DNA of 64,000 nt, from positions 3,694 to 67,693 of the forward strand of contig QNGE01000754.1 in the NCBI GenBank assembly GCA_008508345.1, read 5' to 3'. This document shows, piece by piece, positions 25,901 through 34,500 of the stretch. How positions within the stretch are numbered: position 1 is the stretch's first letter; each line of letters opens with the position of its first letter. Source of the stretch: Paragonimus westermani (taxonomy: Eukaryota > Platyhelminthes > Trematoda > Plagiorchiida > Troglotrematidae). Under the pieces are notes generated by a model. The model made no database searches, was not told where the DNA came from, and saw only the letters and a program-made list of their open reading frames with translations. Position numbers and translations under genes: made by a program.

Positions 25901-28900
25901 TTCATTATCTAACAATAAATCTACGTCATCACACCAATCTTGCAGAACCACTTTGCGTTTTGAGGCTGTAAAACGTATTCCGAAGTAATTAGCAGAACGC
26001 GAAATAGCGTTTGGTATTGTTTGTGCTGCTTGAAAGTTGTCAAACAGCAGCATCTTGCGGTCAGTATGGTCGAGATCAGTCAGTCTATTATCAGGTCGGA
26101 GGTCCACGCCGGTATCTTGAGAGTACCGTAAAGTATCCTCCATTATTTTGCCTATTAAATAAAAATAGTGAAAGGAGACAGTCTGATATACGCCCCTCCT
26201 GGTGCTGAAACTGTCAGACAGTTCACCACAAACCCTCACCGGAGCTGAAGTGTGGGAATAACGCGCCAACAGTATGTTTACATACTTGGTCAGTACACCT
26301 CTGCGTTTAAGCGACTCTAAAAGTGTAGATCGATCCACCGAATCAAATACATCTTTATAGTCGAGAAATACGACAATTGTTGGCCGGCGGTATACATGAC
26401 GAAGAGTAAAAATGTGGTCTATACATTCACGCCCAGGGCGAAACCCCATCTGTTCTTCCCAATATTTACCTCCCGAACTGTAGTGAGTCGAAGAAGTATA
26501 GTGAATGCCAGAACCCTGTAAATGACGGGTCAAACTAACTTCCCTATGGTTTTCGCAAGAGCCCATGACATCTTGAATATGGGAACTATTATCGCGTGAC
26601 CCCAGCACGGAGGAATGGTCTCCGTTGTCCACACAATTCGAAACAACTGAGTCAAAGCCTGCATCAACGCCTCCCCACCTTTTAAGAGTGCCGGCCTGAG
26701 ATTATCAGGACCAACAGCCTTATTACGCATGAGAGCCGATATGCAATTGCGAACCTCAATTTTACTAGGTGATGCCGAATCTACCGACTATAGTGCTGCA
26801 TTGCAAGTTTGTGGCGACAACACGATAGAAGCAGGGGGCCGGCTAAGTTGATCCTCAGTGTACCACCCACCGCTCTAACCTTCTGGACTCATTGTACGAG
26901 TGTGCCATCCGTCTAGCTAATAGGTTCACTAACAGACGGTCGCCTGGGACCAGTAGCACGGATGAGCTTAAAGAGTTTGCCGGTGTTCCCTGAAACAAAG
27001 GCGGCTTTCATCTCTTCAATTTTCTCCACAACCAAGCCTCGCGATCAGCCTTTAGACTACGTTTCAGTTTCCTGCGGATATCTCATCTAGAGTTGTTATG
27101 TGAACTATCAGGCGGAGTGTTCCGTCTGGCTTTTAACGACTCCAAGGATTTCTCCGTGATCCAATGTCTGTTCAACCCATATACCCACGCACCTGCCACT
27201 ACTCTAGTTTTGGTTTCAGAATTTCGTTAAGGGTCCCAGAGGGTACATTTTTGGGCGGCATCTGAAGAGTTGGTGTAATGAGCACAACGCTTTTTCTCAG
27301 TTGTGCTGACAGGCTTTGACTGATGTAAGCATGCCAGCGCGATCCCCACCTTGGGTTAGACGCAAGATTTAACTTCATTGTCACCCAAAATCCTGAGGGT
27401 GAAACGGTTGAATCAACTGTTCAAGTGACTAATGGTGCTAGAATCGTCGATTCGCGTCCGAGAGACGCAGTACACATTCCAACTCCGTATTCGAGAGAGG
27501 AGGTTGCTGATGGATGTACTTGTATGAAAGTGCGCATATTAAAAGCGCCAGTACTGACCAATTGTCTTGAATTTAAAAAATGTCGGGAAAGCGTGGAATC
27601 AAAATAAAACAGGAAATTGGTAGTAAGAAGAGACGCGTAGCAAACATGCTTGTTTTCAGTGCTTTATCATCAAGCTAAATACAACACAGTTATATGGGTT
27701 CGCCGGGTCTAGTAGATCAGTAGGATAAGGAGTGATAATCATTACTGTCAGGTTAATTGGACTTATGAGATCTAGTTATGTAACACCAACCGCGTGAGTT
27801 GTAGACGTGTAAACCCATATAGCCTGATGACAAAGAACTAAAAACAAGCTTGTTTGTTGCGCGTTTCTTCTCATGACTACACCGGACATATCCACGGTAA
27901 TTAAATAATTTGATAATGGCTGAATAATTCCACTGTTAAGTCAAAAACCTAACGTTTCCCAACGTTACGTTACGAGACCCGGAACCATTGACTTAAACCC
28001 TATCCACATGAAAGTGAGTGACACGCTTGGTCTGAGGGCACAGTGAACAAGACGTTGATGTATGATTCCGAATAGCGTGACACGCAGTCGATATCTTCAA
28101 AGCCACATCAAGATACTGATAAGCACTTTTACTCAATATCATCATCATAGACAGCAATACATCAGTGGTTAACACGAATGCTTAACTGCCACACAACCAT
28201 GAAGAAAAAGCAATAATACGTCGGTGGTCACAGTTCCATGATCGAAGTGCTTTGTTTGGGGTACCTTTTCTGACATCTAAATTATACAAACACAGTGTAC
28301 ATTCGAGGCAGTGTCTCACTACCTAGACAATATTACGCAGTCAGTTGTGCGATATACAATCATGTGAGTGTAACTGCTTTTCGTCTGACTGGACTTGGTT
28401 CGATACTTTAACATGGTGATCAGGTTTATGCACTGTGTTGGTCTGGAGGACTTCGGTCTTGCTACGTAAAGCCGTGAGACAAGCTAAAGTAAAAGTCAAA
28501 CGAGACTACTTATCTACTGACACGAATTCCAGTGAGGCTGTCTTCATCTGGGGAGAAAATAGAATTGGGGTATCGGTTTATAAGTGAGCATCGTGAAACA
28601 ATAAATTGACTGTACTTCTATTGATTTCAGAGCAGAAGAGGCTCTAACTTTTCACTGGTAGGTATTGTTGAGCAATTGCTCAGCTGAATAAGCATGCAAT
28701 GTACCAGGTGAACTGGTCGATTTTTAACTTAGTTGCCCGTTTAAAAGAGAAAGCTGATACAAGATCGCGCCAGCCACTGGGTTGTTTTAAACAGTCCGAT
28801 TTGAAAACCACATGTCTGGAGTAATTAATTCCTTAGCCTGCAAGATCGTTATGAAGTAAAAATCCAAGTATGGGTTCAGTGTTTGATCACTTCGACTGGA

Positions 28901-30894
28901 AATCATGGCGATAAAAAAATCTACCCCATTCGCGACGAGGCTGTCTGTATTCTTCATGTTCAACTTCACTATCATCATCGCTCGATTCAGGTCATGTTGA
29001 ATGATGATGCGGTTCCCAGTGCTTATTTCTGAAGCTTTCATAACACGATCGACTGATCGAATAACAGACTTGCACAGGCCTTGATGTATTCCGTTTCTCA
29101 GAGAGTGCGCCTCGTCGGGCACCGTTTAACAATATAGTCAAGAAGTGATTTAACACTAACATCGTCAGTGGACCAACCACTTGTTGGATAACGCTGTTCA
29201 TATTCGAGACTACGTGGTCGAAGAGAAAAACCATCCCATATGGTCGTATCGCGATCGATAGCTTATCTTAATGATTTCACCTTTAAAATGATATCTTGGG
29301 ATGCCCATTTTTGAATTAACACTTTTTAACCATTTCCTCTTCATTTGTACACACCAGACTGAGGTTCGAACTGGCAACCTCTACGTTAGGAACGAACACC
29401 CTAATTCACCAGGATACTGCTCCTATAAACATTGCTTGGAGAAGGTTGTATTCTGACCATCGCAATAATGTTTTTTATTACGAGAGAGTTTCGTTCGTTG
29501 CTATATATCCAGGAGATGGCTTAACCGTAGTTCAATAGATACCATTATGCATGTATATGCATGCATATAATTAATGGGCACTGTTTCAAACCACAACAAC
29601 CCGGGTACTGTCTACGTTTCCCATTTTCCTTTCAACCAATCTGCAAAAATTCTTTTGCCTGTATGTTTCGTCATACAGGCCTTCATTTCTAGATCAGAGC
29701 AAATTTCTGGTGCCAGGTTGGACATAGAAAACCTTCCGCCAAGTCTGGTCTGTCAGCATCTTTTTAGTAGAGCGCCGGCGGAGATCCGGCCGCCTCATAG
29801 TGCAACTGGCTGGTCAACCACTCGCTACATTGCCTGGGCGTTAGCTCAGACCGAGGATGCGGAGAGAATGGAGTTCTTGCGCAATGGTCTGACAATCTAC
29901 ACACGTGAGGTATGTCAGAACATGCAAAGAATATCGAAGTTGCCAGTCAGTGGTTTTTAACTGTTCACTATTTATTCGTTCAATCGGAAATGCTTGTGTA
30001 GACAACCGTCAACATATCCAACGGTAATCCATGGCAATTCTGCTGTATCTAGTATATCCGATTCAGTGATATTAGATCGCTACTGAGTAGGAACTAGCAT
30101 TCCAGAGTCACCAATTCCCCTAACACTGAGTGAACGCAAAACATTTCAATAGGTTCAGATTCTCAAAACAAGATTTACAGTTCAACGTTTAGCTTATCGA
30201 CGCGATTCAAAGGAAACTGGCGGATGTGATTGTTGTCAGCGCTAACTTTGTGTACGTTCGTAAATTCTTCTTCGTCCGTTTATCAATCGCACAGATACCT
30301 ACCTTATCTGCTGTTTGCTTTAGTTGCCTAACAAGTGCATCACCTAGGTGTAACCTAGCATGCCGCATGGTAGCCAAGGTTTTGTGGAGGTAAAAATTGA
30401 ATCCGTGGGTTAACGGTTCCGTCATTTACATTTTAGCAAACTTTTACTCAAATGCATCCGTGTCACATCCTAATTACTTGAGACAGCTGGCGAGAATAGC
30501 AGAAGCACACCCAATAAACGTTCGTAAGAGTCAGGTCCTCAACAATTGTAATCCATTGCGCCACCCTACAACTTCATAATTGACCTCGGAGTTTATGTGG
30601 CGCTCGATCATCGTTGCCTGCCATCACGATTAATCACTGGTGTGTCTCCAAAGGATCTGTAACGTGTAATAGGTAGCTAAAATGCCGCATCAAAGTCAGA
30701 CGCTGTTGATTTTAGCTATGAAACCGATTTTGCTTTCACTTAAACAGGTTCATGTGCGACAACAACGGGAATACCCTCCGATTTACGTGCAACTGCGCGC
30801 TTTTCTTCAGCACTTCGAAGACAAAACACGGTCAATGAAATCGACCGAAGAACATAACTTTGCCACGCAGTCCCCCATAATACCGTGTGCTTGA
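4774..30894 (+). CDS. COG5: Conserved oligomeric Golgi complex subunit 5 (COG5), ten-exon gene
   Basis: COG5 is a subunit of the eight-protein COG tether, which captures retrograde vesicles at the Golgi and supports glycosylation-enzyme recycling; it pairs with COG7 in lobe B. The exons are 4774-4901, 10370-10638, 10695-10903, 11798-11958, 16219-16554 (start uncertain), 18496-19022, 21547-21987, 24530-24949, 29679-29909 and 30748-30894. The sequence follows animal COG5 end to end: an N-terminal coiled-coil block, the SALDVEAL region, the EGEYPKLL and AYLSRSLSRLFD signatures, GRLRLAADCAEFELALAP, the FSRAPAEIRPP block and the YPPIYVQL tail. GT/AG signals and phases agree at all junctions except exon 4/5. 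Depending on that junction the product is about 950-973 residues, somewhat longer than the roughly 840-860 of human COG5. No disabling mutation was seen. Orthology is near certain; the exact exon 4/5 border is not. Confidence 0.95.
4902..10369 (+). other. COG5 intron 1, 5.5 kb, no recognised element
   Basis: GTTTGT donor and TTCACGTAG acceptor. Only short frames occur inside. The sole shared sequence noticed is a small piece at 7320-7360 (GGCTGGGATACTACCAGG), related to repeats at 3770 and 35480. No transposon domain, RNA gene or further COG5 exon was recognised. Confidence 0.6.
10370..10638 (+). CDS. COG5: COG5 exon 2 (residues 43-132)
   Basis: Encodes RLDASVFQHVASHHSDLLKK, then VDSLHNVLESTESKITSLSR and the SCELLRKISRMALLVKRIQ helix. 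This matches the RHEDLL..ESLEGVLQ..ACDLLRRIIRIL coiled-coil stretch of animal COG5. The downstream intron (10639-10694) is only 56 bp, opening GTAGGC and closing TTCTCTAG. One base is left over. Confidence 0.9.
10695..10903 (+). CDS. COG5: COG5 exon 3 (residues 133-202)
   Basis: Encodes SRLVDLSKSSAYVNELEYLF and continues to ADQVQLGLGLQ. This corresponds to [26 protein letters not shown] in human COG5. It closes on a perfect CAG|GTCAGT donor in phase 0. Confidence 0.92.
10904..11797 (+). other. COG5 intron 3, nothing recognised
   Basis: 894 bp between GTCAGT and TTGTCTTCAG. No repeat or gene signature. Confidence 0.6.
11798..11958 (+). CDS. COG5: COG5 exon 4 (3' border provisional)
   Basis: Starts after TTGTCTTCAG with IFQHVNMLPDVVCQLVKQWQ and runs through NSALDVEALIQKVRT to TTGPGK. 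It matches VFYNLGTLKDTITSVVDGY..NSALDIKVL of human COG5. The best donor is GGCAA|GTAAAC at 11958, leaving two bases, but the best exon 5 acceptor needs one base. See the separate finding. Confidence 0.82.
11959..14355 (+). other. COG5 intron 4, left part
   Basis: No domain or shared repeat recognised between the exon 4 donor and the Penelope-like insertion. The frame at 13123-13425 (100 codons) matches nothing known to me. A short extra COG5 exon could hide here, which would solve the phase conflict, but none is evident. Confidence 0.4.
14356..14796 (-). repeat. Penelope-like element 3' end, inverted-repeat arm 1
   Basis: 441 bp that is the near-perfect reverse complement of 15711-16151; only about two mismatches were seen by eye. 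On the minus strand it carries the C-terminal part of the GIY-YIG endonuclease region (HPNRNPVSSIAKHLIAAGRV and FMILLRNRNPRLLAFSEELL, 14504-14749) plus a 3' untranslated tail to 14356. A TGA at about 14752-14754 interrupts the EHIPK-x-LL segment in both arms. Confidence 0.9.
14356..15700 (-). mobile_element. Penelope-like retroelement, 5'-truncated, RT plus GIY-YIG
   Basis: Read on the minus strand from about 15640, it gives KEVVFTCTENIPFG, then QVDGVAMGSPLGPTSAEIFL (the Penelope RT signature) at 15490-15560. In another frame follow FDHFINLLHQFKIPF and QPFLGVLF (15270-15400), then FTCSCRDSNIGRTDRNLRQR, a degenerate GIY-YIG endonuclease, at 14770-14830. The RT core is frameshifted and its catalytic YVDD is not legible, so the copy is dead. 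It lies antisense inside COG5 intron 4. Penelope-like elements combine a telomerase-like RT with a GIY-YIG nuclease; that family assignment is secure. Confidence 0.85.
15711..16151 (+). repeat. Penelope-like element 3' end, inverted-repeat arm 2
   Basis: Second arm of the inverted pair, in plus orientation, with the same 81-codon frame (15758-16003) as 14504-14749. It ends about 70 bp before the COG5 exon 5 acceptor. Penelope elements often carry partial tandem or inverted copies of their own ends beside the main copy (pseudo-LTRs), and this fits. Confidence 0.88.
16219..16554 (+). CDS. COG5: COG5 exon 5 (5' border provisional)
   Basis: Encodes RASLTGIGGQAAAFHVALWT, HISSQFRLLGLTLLNKREVS and SVILLFASANLKSLGLTQ. 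It aligns with [33 protein letters not shown] of human COG5. The 3' end is CAGG|GTGAGT, an excellent donor. The acceptor may be GTGTCAG before 16219, or a weaker AAGAG before 16166, which would restore phase with the GTAAAC donor of exon 4. Confidence 0.82.
16555..18495 (+). other. COG5 intron 5, with a TCA-tailed-family repeat
   Basis: About 17160-17400 resembles 58828-59110: an ACAGAAATACGTCAGTGGCTCA block, then a CAACAGTGCTGCAACTGAAAGT-like block and a CGCTTTCGCTGTC block. The rest shows nothing recognisable. The acceptor is TCTGTTTTCCCAG at 18495. Confidence 0.5.
18496..19022 (+). CDS. COG5: COG5 exon 6
   Basis: The polypyrimidine-CCCAG acceptor gives EQTYLNNHLPEGHADLIDSE in phase with exon 5. 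Diagnostic blocks are VKEALEGEYPKLLKLVLDLD, SPFETAYLSRSLSRLFDQVS and SSEVDGIVQNAASELAYATV, corresponding to KQAFEGEYPKLLRLYNDL, PYEAAYLSKSLSRLFDPI and DELDGIIKTIASELN in human COG5. It ends TGCAAG|GTAGGT in phase 0. An ATG-initiated frame continues upstream to 18282, but that part has no COG5 similarity and lies in the intron. Confidence 0.95.
19023..19879 (+). other. COG5 intron 6, left part, nothing recognised
   Basis: Several overlapping frames on both strands, none with a recognisable domain. Probably decayed 5' sequence of the RTE copy that follows. Confidence 0.35.
19880..21190 (+). mobile_element. RTE-like retrotransposon, degenerate RT and C-terminus
   Basis: A multiply frameshifted copy in sense orientation with COG5. 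In order: VDCIFIVRRISEYQHLFRQP and VVVFLD (motif A side, about 19955-20040), VRVYEQVSPVF (20148-20180), FSFVVDDILEGALEEF (20233-20280), YGMRFTPSKCKAHLQDW (20341-20391), then near 20580 a VCNVCVRSVL..GSDT block and the LPGW-type tail at 20880-21060. The 3' UTR core recurs near 21110. The RT YADD motif is lost. This is the longest RTE copy whose 3' end matches the scraps at 780 and 4060. Confidence 0.75.
21191..21546 (+). other. COG5 intron 6, right part, nothing recognised
   Basis: Closes with the TTATCTGATAG acceptor of exon 7. Confidence 0.5.
21547..21987 (+). CDS. COG5: COG5 exon 7
   Basis: Starts VSRNVSKTVALFATNVENMI, matching [20 protein letters not shown], and continues through GQQNNIRLVNLL, FQAIHDTLESRL, FQPLLHSIGETFENILSTMH and SSAYMVRLQ. 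The last blocks match [28 protein letters not shown]. The donor is ACAG|GTGCGT in phase 0. Confidence 0.95.
21988..24529 (+). other. COG5 intron 7, nothing firm
   Basis: 2.5 kb. At 22500-22575 a CTTATTCGAATCTTGTTCAG stretch looks vaguely like a Pol III B box, but no A box is convincing. The frame at 23589-23897 (102 codons) matches nothing known to me. The acceptor is a long T run followed by ACCAG at 24529. Confidence 0.4.
24530..24949 (+). CDS. COG5: COG5 exon 8, with a Ser/Thr/Pro-rich insert
   Basis: Starts DFIGRVRKQHL, matching GFIARVMSDYF after LQ. Then comes a stretch of about 35 residues rich in Ser, Thr, Pro and Ala (around 24580-24690) with no similarity to other COG5 proteins. Homology resumes at LVSPLNERGRLRLAADCAEF and LRAFRPILLAETERIAD. 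The frame is open throughout. The donor is GCTGAT|GTAGGT in phase 0. The insert may be a lineage-specific loop or unrecognised intronic sequence. Confidence 0.85.
24950..25829 (+). other. COG5 intron 8, left part, nothing recognised
   Basis: No shared repeat or domain was seen. Confidence 0.45.
25830..27230 (-). mobile_element. RTE-like retrotransposon, RT domain with upstream linker
   Basis: The best-preserved RTE copy, antisense to COG5. Minus strand, from about 27180: HWITEKSLESLK and a basic linker, AVGPDNLRPALLKGGEALMQ (26660-26730), QMGFRPGRECIDHIFTLRHV (about 26400-26450), TIVVFLDYKDVFDSVDR (motif A, 26340-26390), VNILLARYSHTSAPVRVCGE, RRGVYQTVSFHYFYLIGKIM (motif with GxxQ), DLDHTDRKMLLFDN (motif C, where the usual YADD reads HTDR), FGIRFTASKRKVVLQDW and EVVDRFAYLRRYI. 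The loss of the catalytic aspartate pair shows it is dead. The endonuclease and C-terminal tail are missing. Confidence 0.85.
27231..28134 (+). other. COG5 intron 8, middle, nothing recognised
   Basis: The part next to 27230 may be decayed RTE 5' sequence; no endonuclease motif is legible. Confidence 0.35.
28135..28215 (+). repeat. Dispersed repeat (TCA-tailed family), copy
   Basis: A short ATC run is followed by ATAGACAGCAATACATCAGT, then TGCTTAACTGCCACACAACC. It is collinear with 58828-58910 and closely similar over about 75 bp. Confidence 0.65.
28790..29240 (-). mobile_element. Possible Penelope-like element N-terminal fragment
   Basis: On the minus strand: RSVDRVMKASEIS, then DLNRAMMIVKLNMKNTDSL and ANGVDFFIAM (about 28890-29050). 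The order and residues recall the conserved IVKADKGN..VVMDRVDY segment upstream of the Penelope RT core. It is interrupted by frameshifts and lacks the RT motifs. It lies antisense in COG5 intron 8. The assignment rests on a weak, remembered motif. Confidence 0.4.
29355..29425 (-). repeat. tRNA-like SINE head (degenerate)
   Basis: The minus strand reads AGGTTGCCAGTTCGAACCTC, with a B-box-like GTTCGAACC, preceded 45-50 bases upstream by a degenerate A-box region (TATCCTGGTGAATTAG). It shares a TTCCTAA..GGTTGC core with 59838-59925, which suggests one family. It is not a functional tRNA: no cloverleaf closes. Confidence 0.4.
29679..29909 (+). CDS. COG5: COG5 exon 9
   Basis: Encodes AFISRSEQISGARLDIENLP, CQHLFSRAPAEIRPPHSATG, WSTTRYIAWALAQTEDAERM and EFLRNGLTIYTRE. 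This matches [37 protein letters not shown] and LIRGALEAYVQSV in human COG5. The acceptor is TCATACAG and the donor CGTGAG|GTATGT, both phase 0. Confidence 0.94.
29910..30747 (+). other. COG5 intron 9, nothing recognised
   Basis: 838 bp, with acceptor TTAAACAG. No element signature seen. Confidence 0.6.
30748..30894 (+). CDS. COG5: COG5 exon 10 and stop codon
   Basis: Encodes VHVRQQREYPPIYVQLRAFL and ends SPIIPCA with a TGA at 30892-30894. This aligns with the [20 protein letters not shown] C-terminus of human COG5. The tail is about 20 residues longer than in vertebrates. Confidence 0.93.
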   Translation, partial: VHVRQQREYPPIYVQLRAFLQHFEDKTRSMKSTEEHNFATQSPIIPCA

Positions 30895-31179
30895 GAATAT
30901 CTCAACAAACTCAACGAACTGTGATATTGTGTAATTTTTTAAATCCCGTAATTTAACGACAGAACCTGCGGCCCATCAATTGTCAAGGCATTAACCTTTT
31001 CTCTGTTTTTTTTCCGGGGTGACAAGATAGTCCAGGTGTAGCAAATATTTCTTCAATTGACGTCTGAAATATTTGTTTGGACAAGTGATCATCACCCAGC
31101 TGTCGAAATAAGAATGAAAATGAAGTTATTGAGAGGAAAAAGCAGTTTTTACAACTTTACAGGGAGGGTATTGTTTGAA
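30895..31179. other. 285-bp space between convergent COG5 and DDX54 stop codons
   Basis: It must hold the 3' ends of both transcripts, or the transcripts overlap. No AATAAA is visible on either strand. The nearest candidate is a variant AATAAG near 31110 on the plus strand. AT-rich patches occur near 30930-30960 and 31045-31070. Confidence 0.6.
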
Positions 31180-31421
31180 TTATCTTCGGGATTTCTTAAA
31201 AGTGGGCTTCTTAGTCGTTTTTGAACAGCGACTCTGTTTACCATGTTGGGTTTTCTTTTTCTGTGCAGCGCGATGCATCTTAGCACGTTGACGGCGTTGT
31301 TTCAGTATTTGTTCTGGCTTTCTCAGCTGGCCAAACGTGCGACTTCCTTTAGGCTGTCGGATTTTGCTGGCTTCGGCCGCATTTTGTGCTTTTTGTCGTT
31401 GATGGGCCGTGGCGCGATTGT
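31180..31421 (-). CDS. DDX54: DDX54 exon 16 and stop codon
   Basis: The minus strand reads [38 protein letters not shown] and a Lys/Arg-rich end [10 protein letters not shown] with TAA at 31182-31180. It corresponds to [20 protein letters not shown] of human DDX54. The acceptor GTATGTAG needs one base from exon 15, which the C at 31964 supplies. Confidence 0.93.
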
Positions 31422-31468
31422 CTACATACGAACGAACGTGGGGAAGTTAGAGTTTTGTTGGTTGAAAA

Positions 31469-31508
<40 letters not shown>

Positions 31509-34500
31509 GGATAGCAACTGCTATCTAGCTAAATGTCGATAGCTGAATTATGACAAAACAAAGAGATCACTCATTACTGTTGTGGGTTGGCGATTCGCGA
31601 GGGTGGGTCGGTCCGGTCATGGATATCTATTCTAGCTGTCTGCCGCTAAATTAATATGACGCGTTAGGCCCGCAAAATTGAAGACATTTACTTTCCGATA
31701 ATGGATTTAAACAATGCAGTTCCATATCCCCATTGATTTGATTTACGGAACAAATTACCTTCGAAAAAACAGAACAAACAGAAAGAAACGTTGCACCAGA
31801 AACAACGATTCTCGCTACATAATTCGTTTAAAAAGTGTAGAAAAGAGGCGGATCTTTCAAGACGCCATTGGCACACCATTCTTCAAGCGGAAAATTTTGT
31901 TATTCAGCTGAACGAATGAGTTATATGGCGAAAACAACCAAGCGAAAATGCAGTACGACTTACGCCAATGCTGTGTACCCATCACAGTAAACTGTGGCGC
32001 AGAGTCTCGTGTTCTTACGTCGTTTTTTCGATTAACTTTTTCCTTTGTCGAGCGAACTTTCTTCGAACATTTTCCCGGCTTATTGGTCCCACTGGGTTCT
32101 TTATCGGGAAATTCCACTACATCGCCAAATCGAATAGAGAATGCACTCTGAGGGTCTGTGGAATTTTCTGGCCCGTCAGCTTCAGCGTCTGCATCCGTGC
32201 GATCCATTTGATATCGCTTGAGCCATTGCTTATACCTGTTGTAAGAGCGTTGGAGTAGAGTACATTACTGAGGATCCCAGTAACAGAAAAGCGTACTGCT
32301 TTGGGGCAAAATCAATACTCTTGTTTATTCCCATAAGAAACAGCAGTTTATTTGTGAAACTAATTAATTGGAACGATTGACGATCGTTACAGACAGTAAA
32401 ATATTGAATTAAAAGTGTAGGGGGAACCAGATTATGCTACACTCTCGCCACAACTCATGTGGCTCAAAACCGTGATGCTGCGTTCCAACCGATAGCAAAT
32501 TGTGTTAGGGCGTTTCGGTGAGTGCATATATGAACACGAACAACAGAAAAAGAAAACCAGCAATTCCTCACTTGTCTGTTTTATAAGAGGCTGGGATCCA
32601 GACGCCACTCTCCGTTTTTATTCGCTTTAAGTTTGCTTTACCTTCTGCAGCTTCTGAATCGACATAACGCTTCCGTTTTCGGTCCCAGATCTGTCTGCGC
32701 AATCGAGAGCCGATCGGACGCAAACTGGAACAGAAGAGCATAATCGTACGAAACAAGCAGTGTCGTTTATCTATGAAGAATTAACTGGCTAGTATTTCCA
32801 AAGAAAAATGAAACTATTCACACACTGTAATAACCATTTGTAAACATCGTGAATATGAATGAGAAAACACTTTCGGTAACGGACCTCAGCCTCGCCAAGA
32901 TATGCGACGGCAGACGATAGCGAACAGTTTCATCCGACAGCTGAAAATTAAATCATTTGCTATCACTGCACGCAAGCACAACTGCAGACACGCAGCTAGA
33001 ACGTGCTTTTATAGGTTTGAGAGGATTTGGCCAAAAATACATGATAGGCCAACGCACGGAAATGGAACATGTATAGTTAGCATCTTCAGCTGATAAGTCA
33101 CCGATAGTGCTGTTATTCAAAGAACGCAGCGTGACGGTCTCACAGTCCAAGCCGAACCTAAACGAAAGATAGAATGCATAAAAGCATCCTAATCACCACC
33201 TTTGGCTACATTCTTCGGTCCATCTAATGAATCTGTCGGAGCTCTTTGGAGAAGCCTGGAAGAGCTCAGACTTCGGACCTATTGCCGATTTAATCTGCGC
33301 TGCGTTCGTTACACATGCACAAAATGTAGTCAACGTAATTTACTCAAAGAGGTGAAAACCACTTCGAGTAAAGAACTGTTTGTTTCAAACACACCTGGTC
33401 ATTCAGTGCTGTGATCCAATACAAAGAGTGTCGAAAACAACCGCATTACGAACATTAATGAAGCATTTTCAGCTTTGAGCCGTATCCGTGGGTATAATGG
33501 CTCGATTTGCTGTTGGTTCTGACAATGGTCCACGAAGCGGTAAAGTAATAACCAAGTGTAAAATTATAGCGAAGAGAAGGAAACAAGAACGTTTAGGTTT
33601 TATTAAGAAGGGGGTCAAAAATTTGCGGATACAAGCTCGCCATTGACTGCGATAAAGTACCACGTCAAAGTGCTTCCAACCAGCGACGTAGATGGTCGCG
33701 AACTCAACCAGGTAGACAGCACCTACCAATCTAGCCCACAGAAACAATCAAGGCTTTCATAGTCCGTGATCATGTCACTATCTGGTGGTCTCTTCCAACC
33801 ATCAGCAGCTACACTGAACAATAGGTGGTGCGGAAGACACCTCATCGGAATGAGGAGTAAGTAGCCCAACCCGTGAAGACCGCATTTTCACTGTCAGTTA
33901 TTGGTCATGCCGATCGGCTGCCGTGTTGTTCACAAATTCGGCCCTATTGATACATGCTAACTGGCGGAGACTGGTGGTCGAATCCAAAGTGTGTGCACCT
34001 TCCGTACGGATGGATCACGCTTCTGATCTGCAGAGCAAAATTGAACACATCAACGCTCACTCTGCCTTTAATCGATTAGTGAAATTTTTTGCGACGTCAC
34101 AAGTGAGAGGATGGCGAATGTACTATGTGCTTTCGCTATTCCCATAGACGCAATGTTAGCATTACCGTAGACTGACGAGAAGACACCGTCCTGGTAGGTG
34201 AAGCGATCGGCAGGCTCCAGCGGCCTATCAGCAATAACAAATATAAAGTCACTATCAACCAGATCTTGTAACGGTACATTACGTTTTGAAGGTGCGGAAG
34301 CGTCAGTTCCACGTGGGGTAATTTTCATTCACATCATAAACAAGGCTTTAAACTAAATCTCTGTCACCACAGGCAGCGAGCGTGAGTTGTGGCTTTCGAC
34401 GGTCTTGAAGTGGCACGTTTCGCCTAGATAACACACAACACAGACTGTATCACAATGCTATCATCCGTCCGATAGATAGTCTAGGGTGCCTTATACTTTC

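Noticed and set aside
28787..29234. Independent protein-coding gene on the minus strand
   Set aside because: Two overlapping frames with no splice signals; the residue pattern fits a decayed Penelope-like segment better.
32019..32235. DDX54 exon 15 ending at GAC|GTAAGA
   Set aside because: Good donor sequence but phase 0; the last exon needs one base, which the perfect GTAAGT at 31963 provides.
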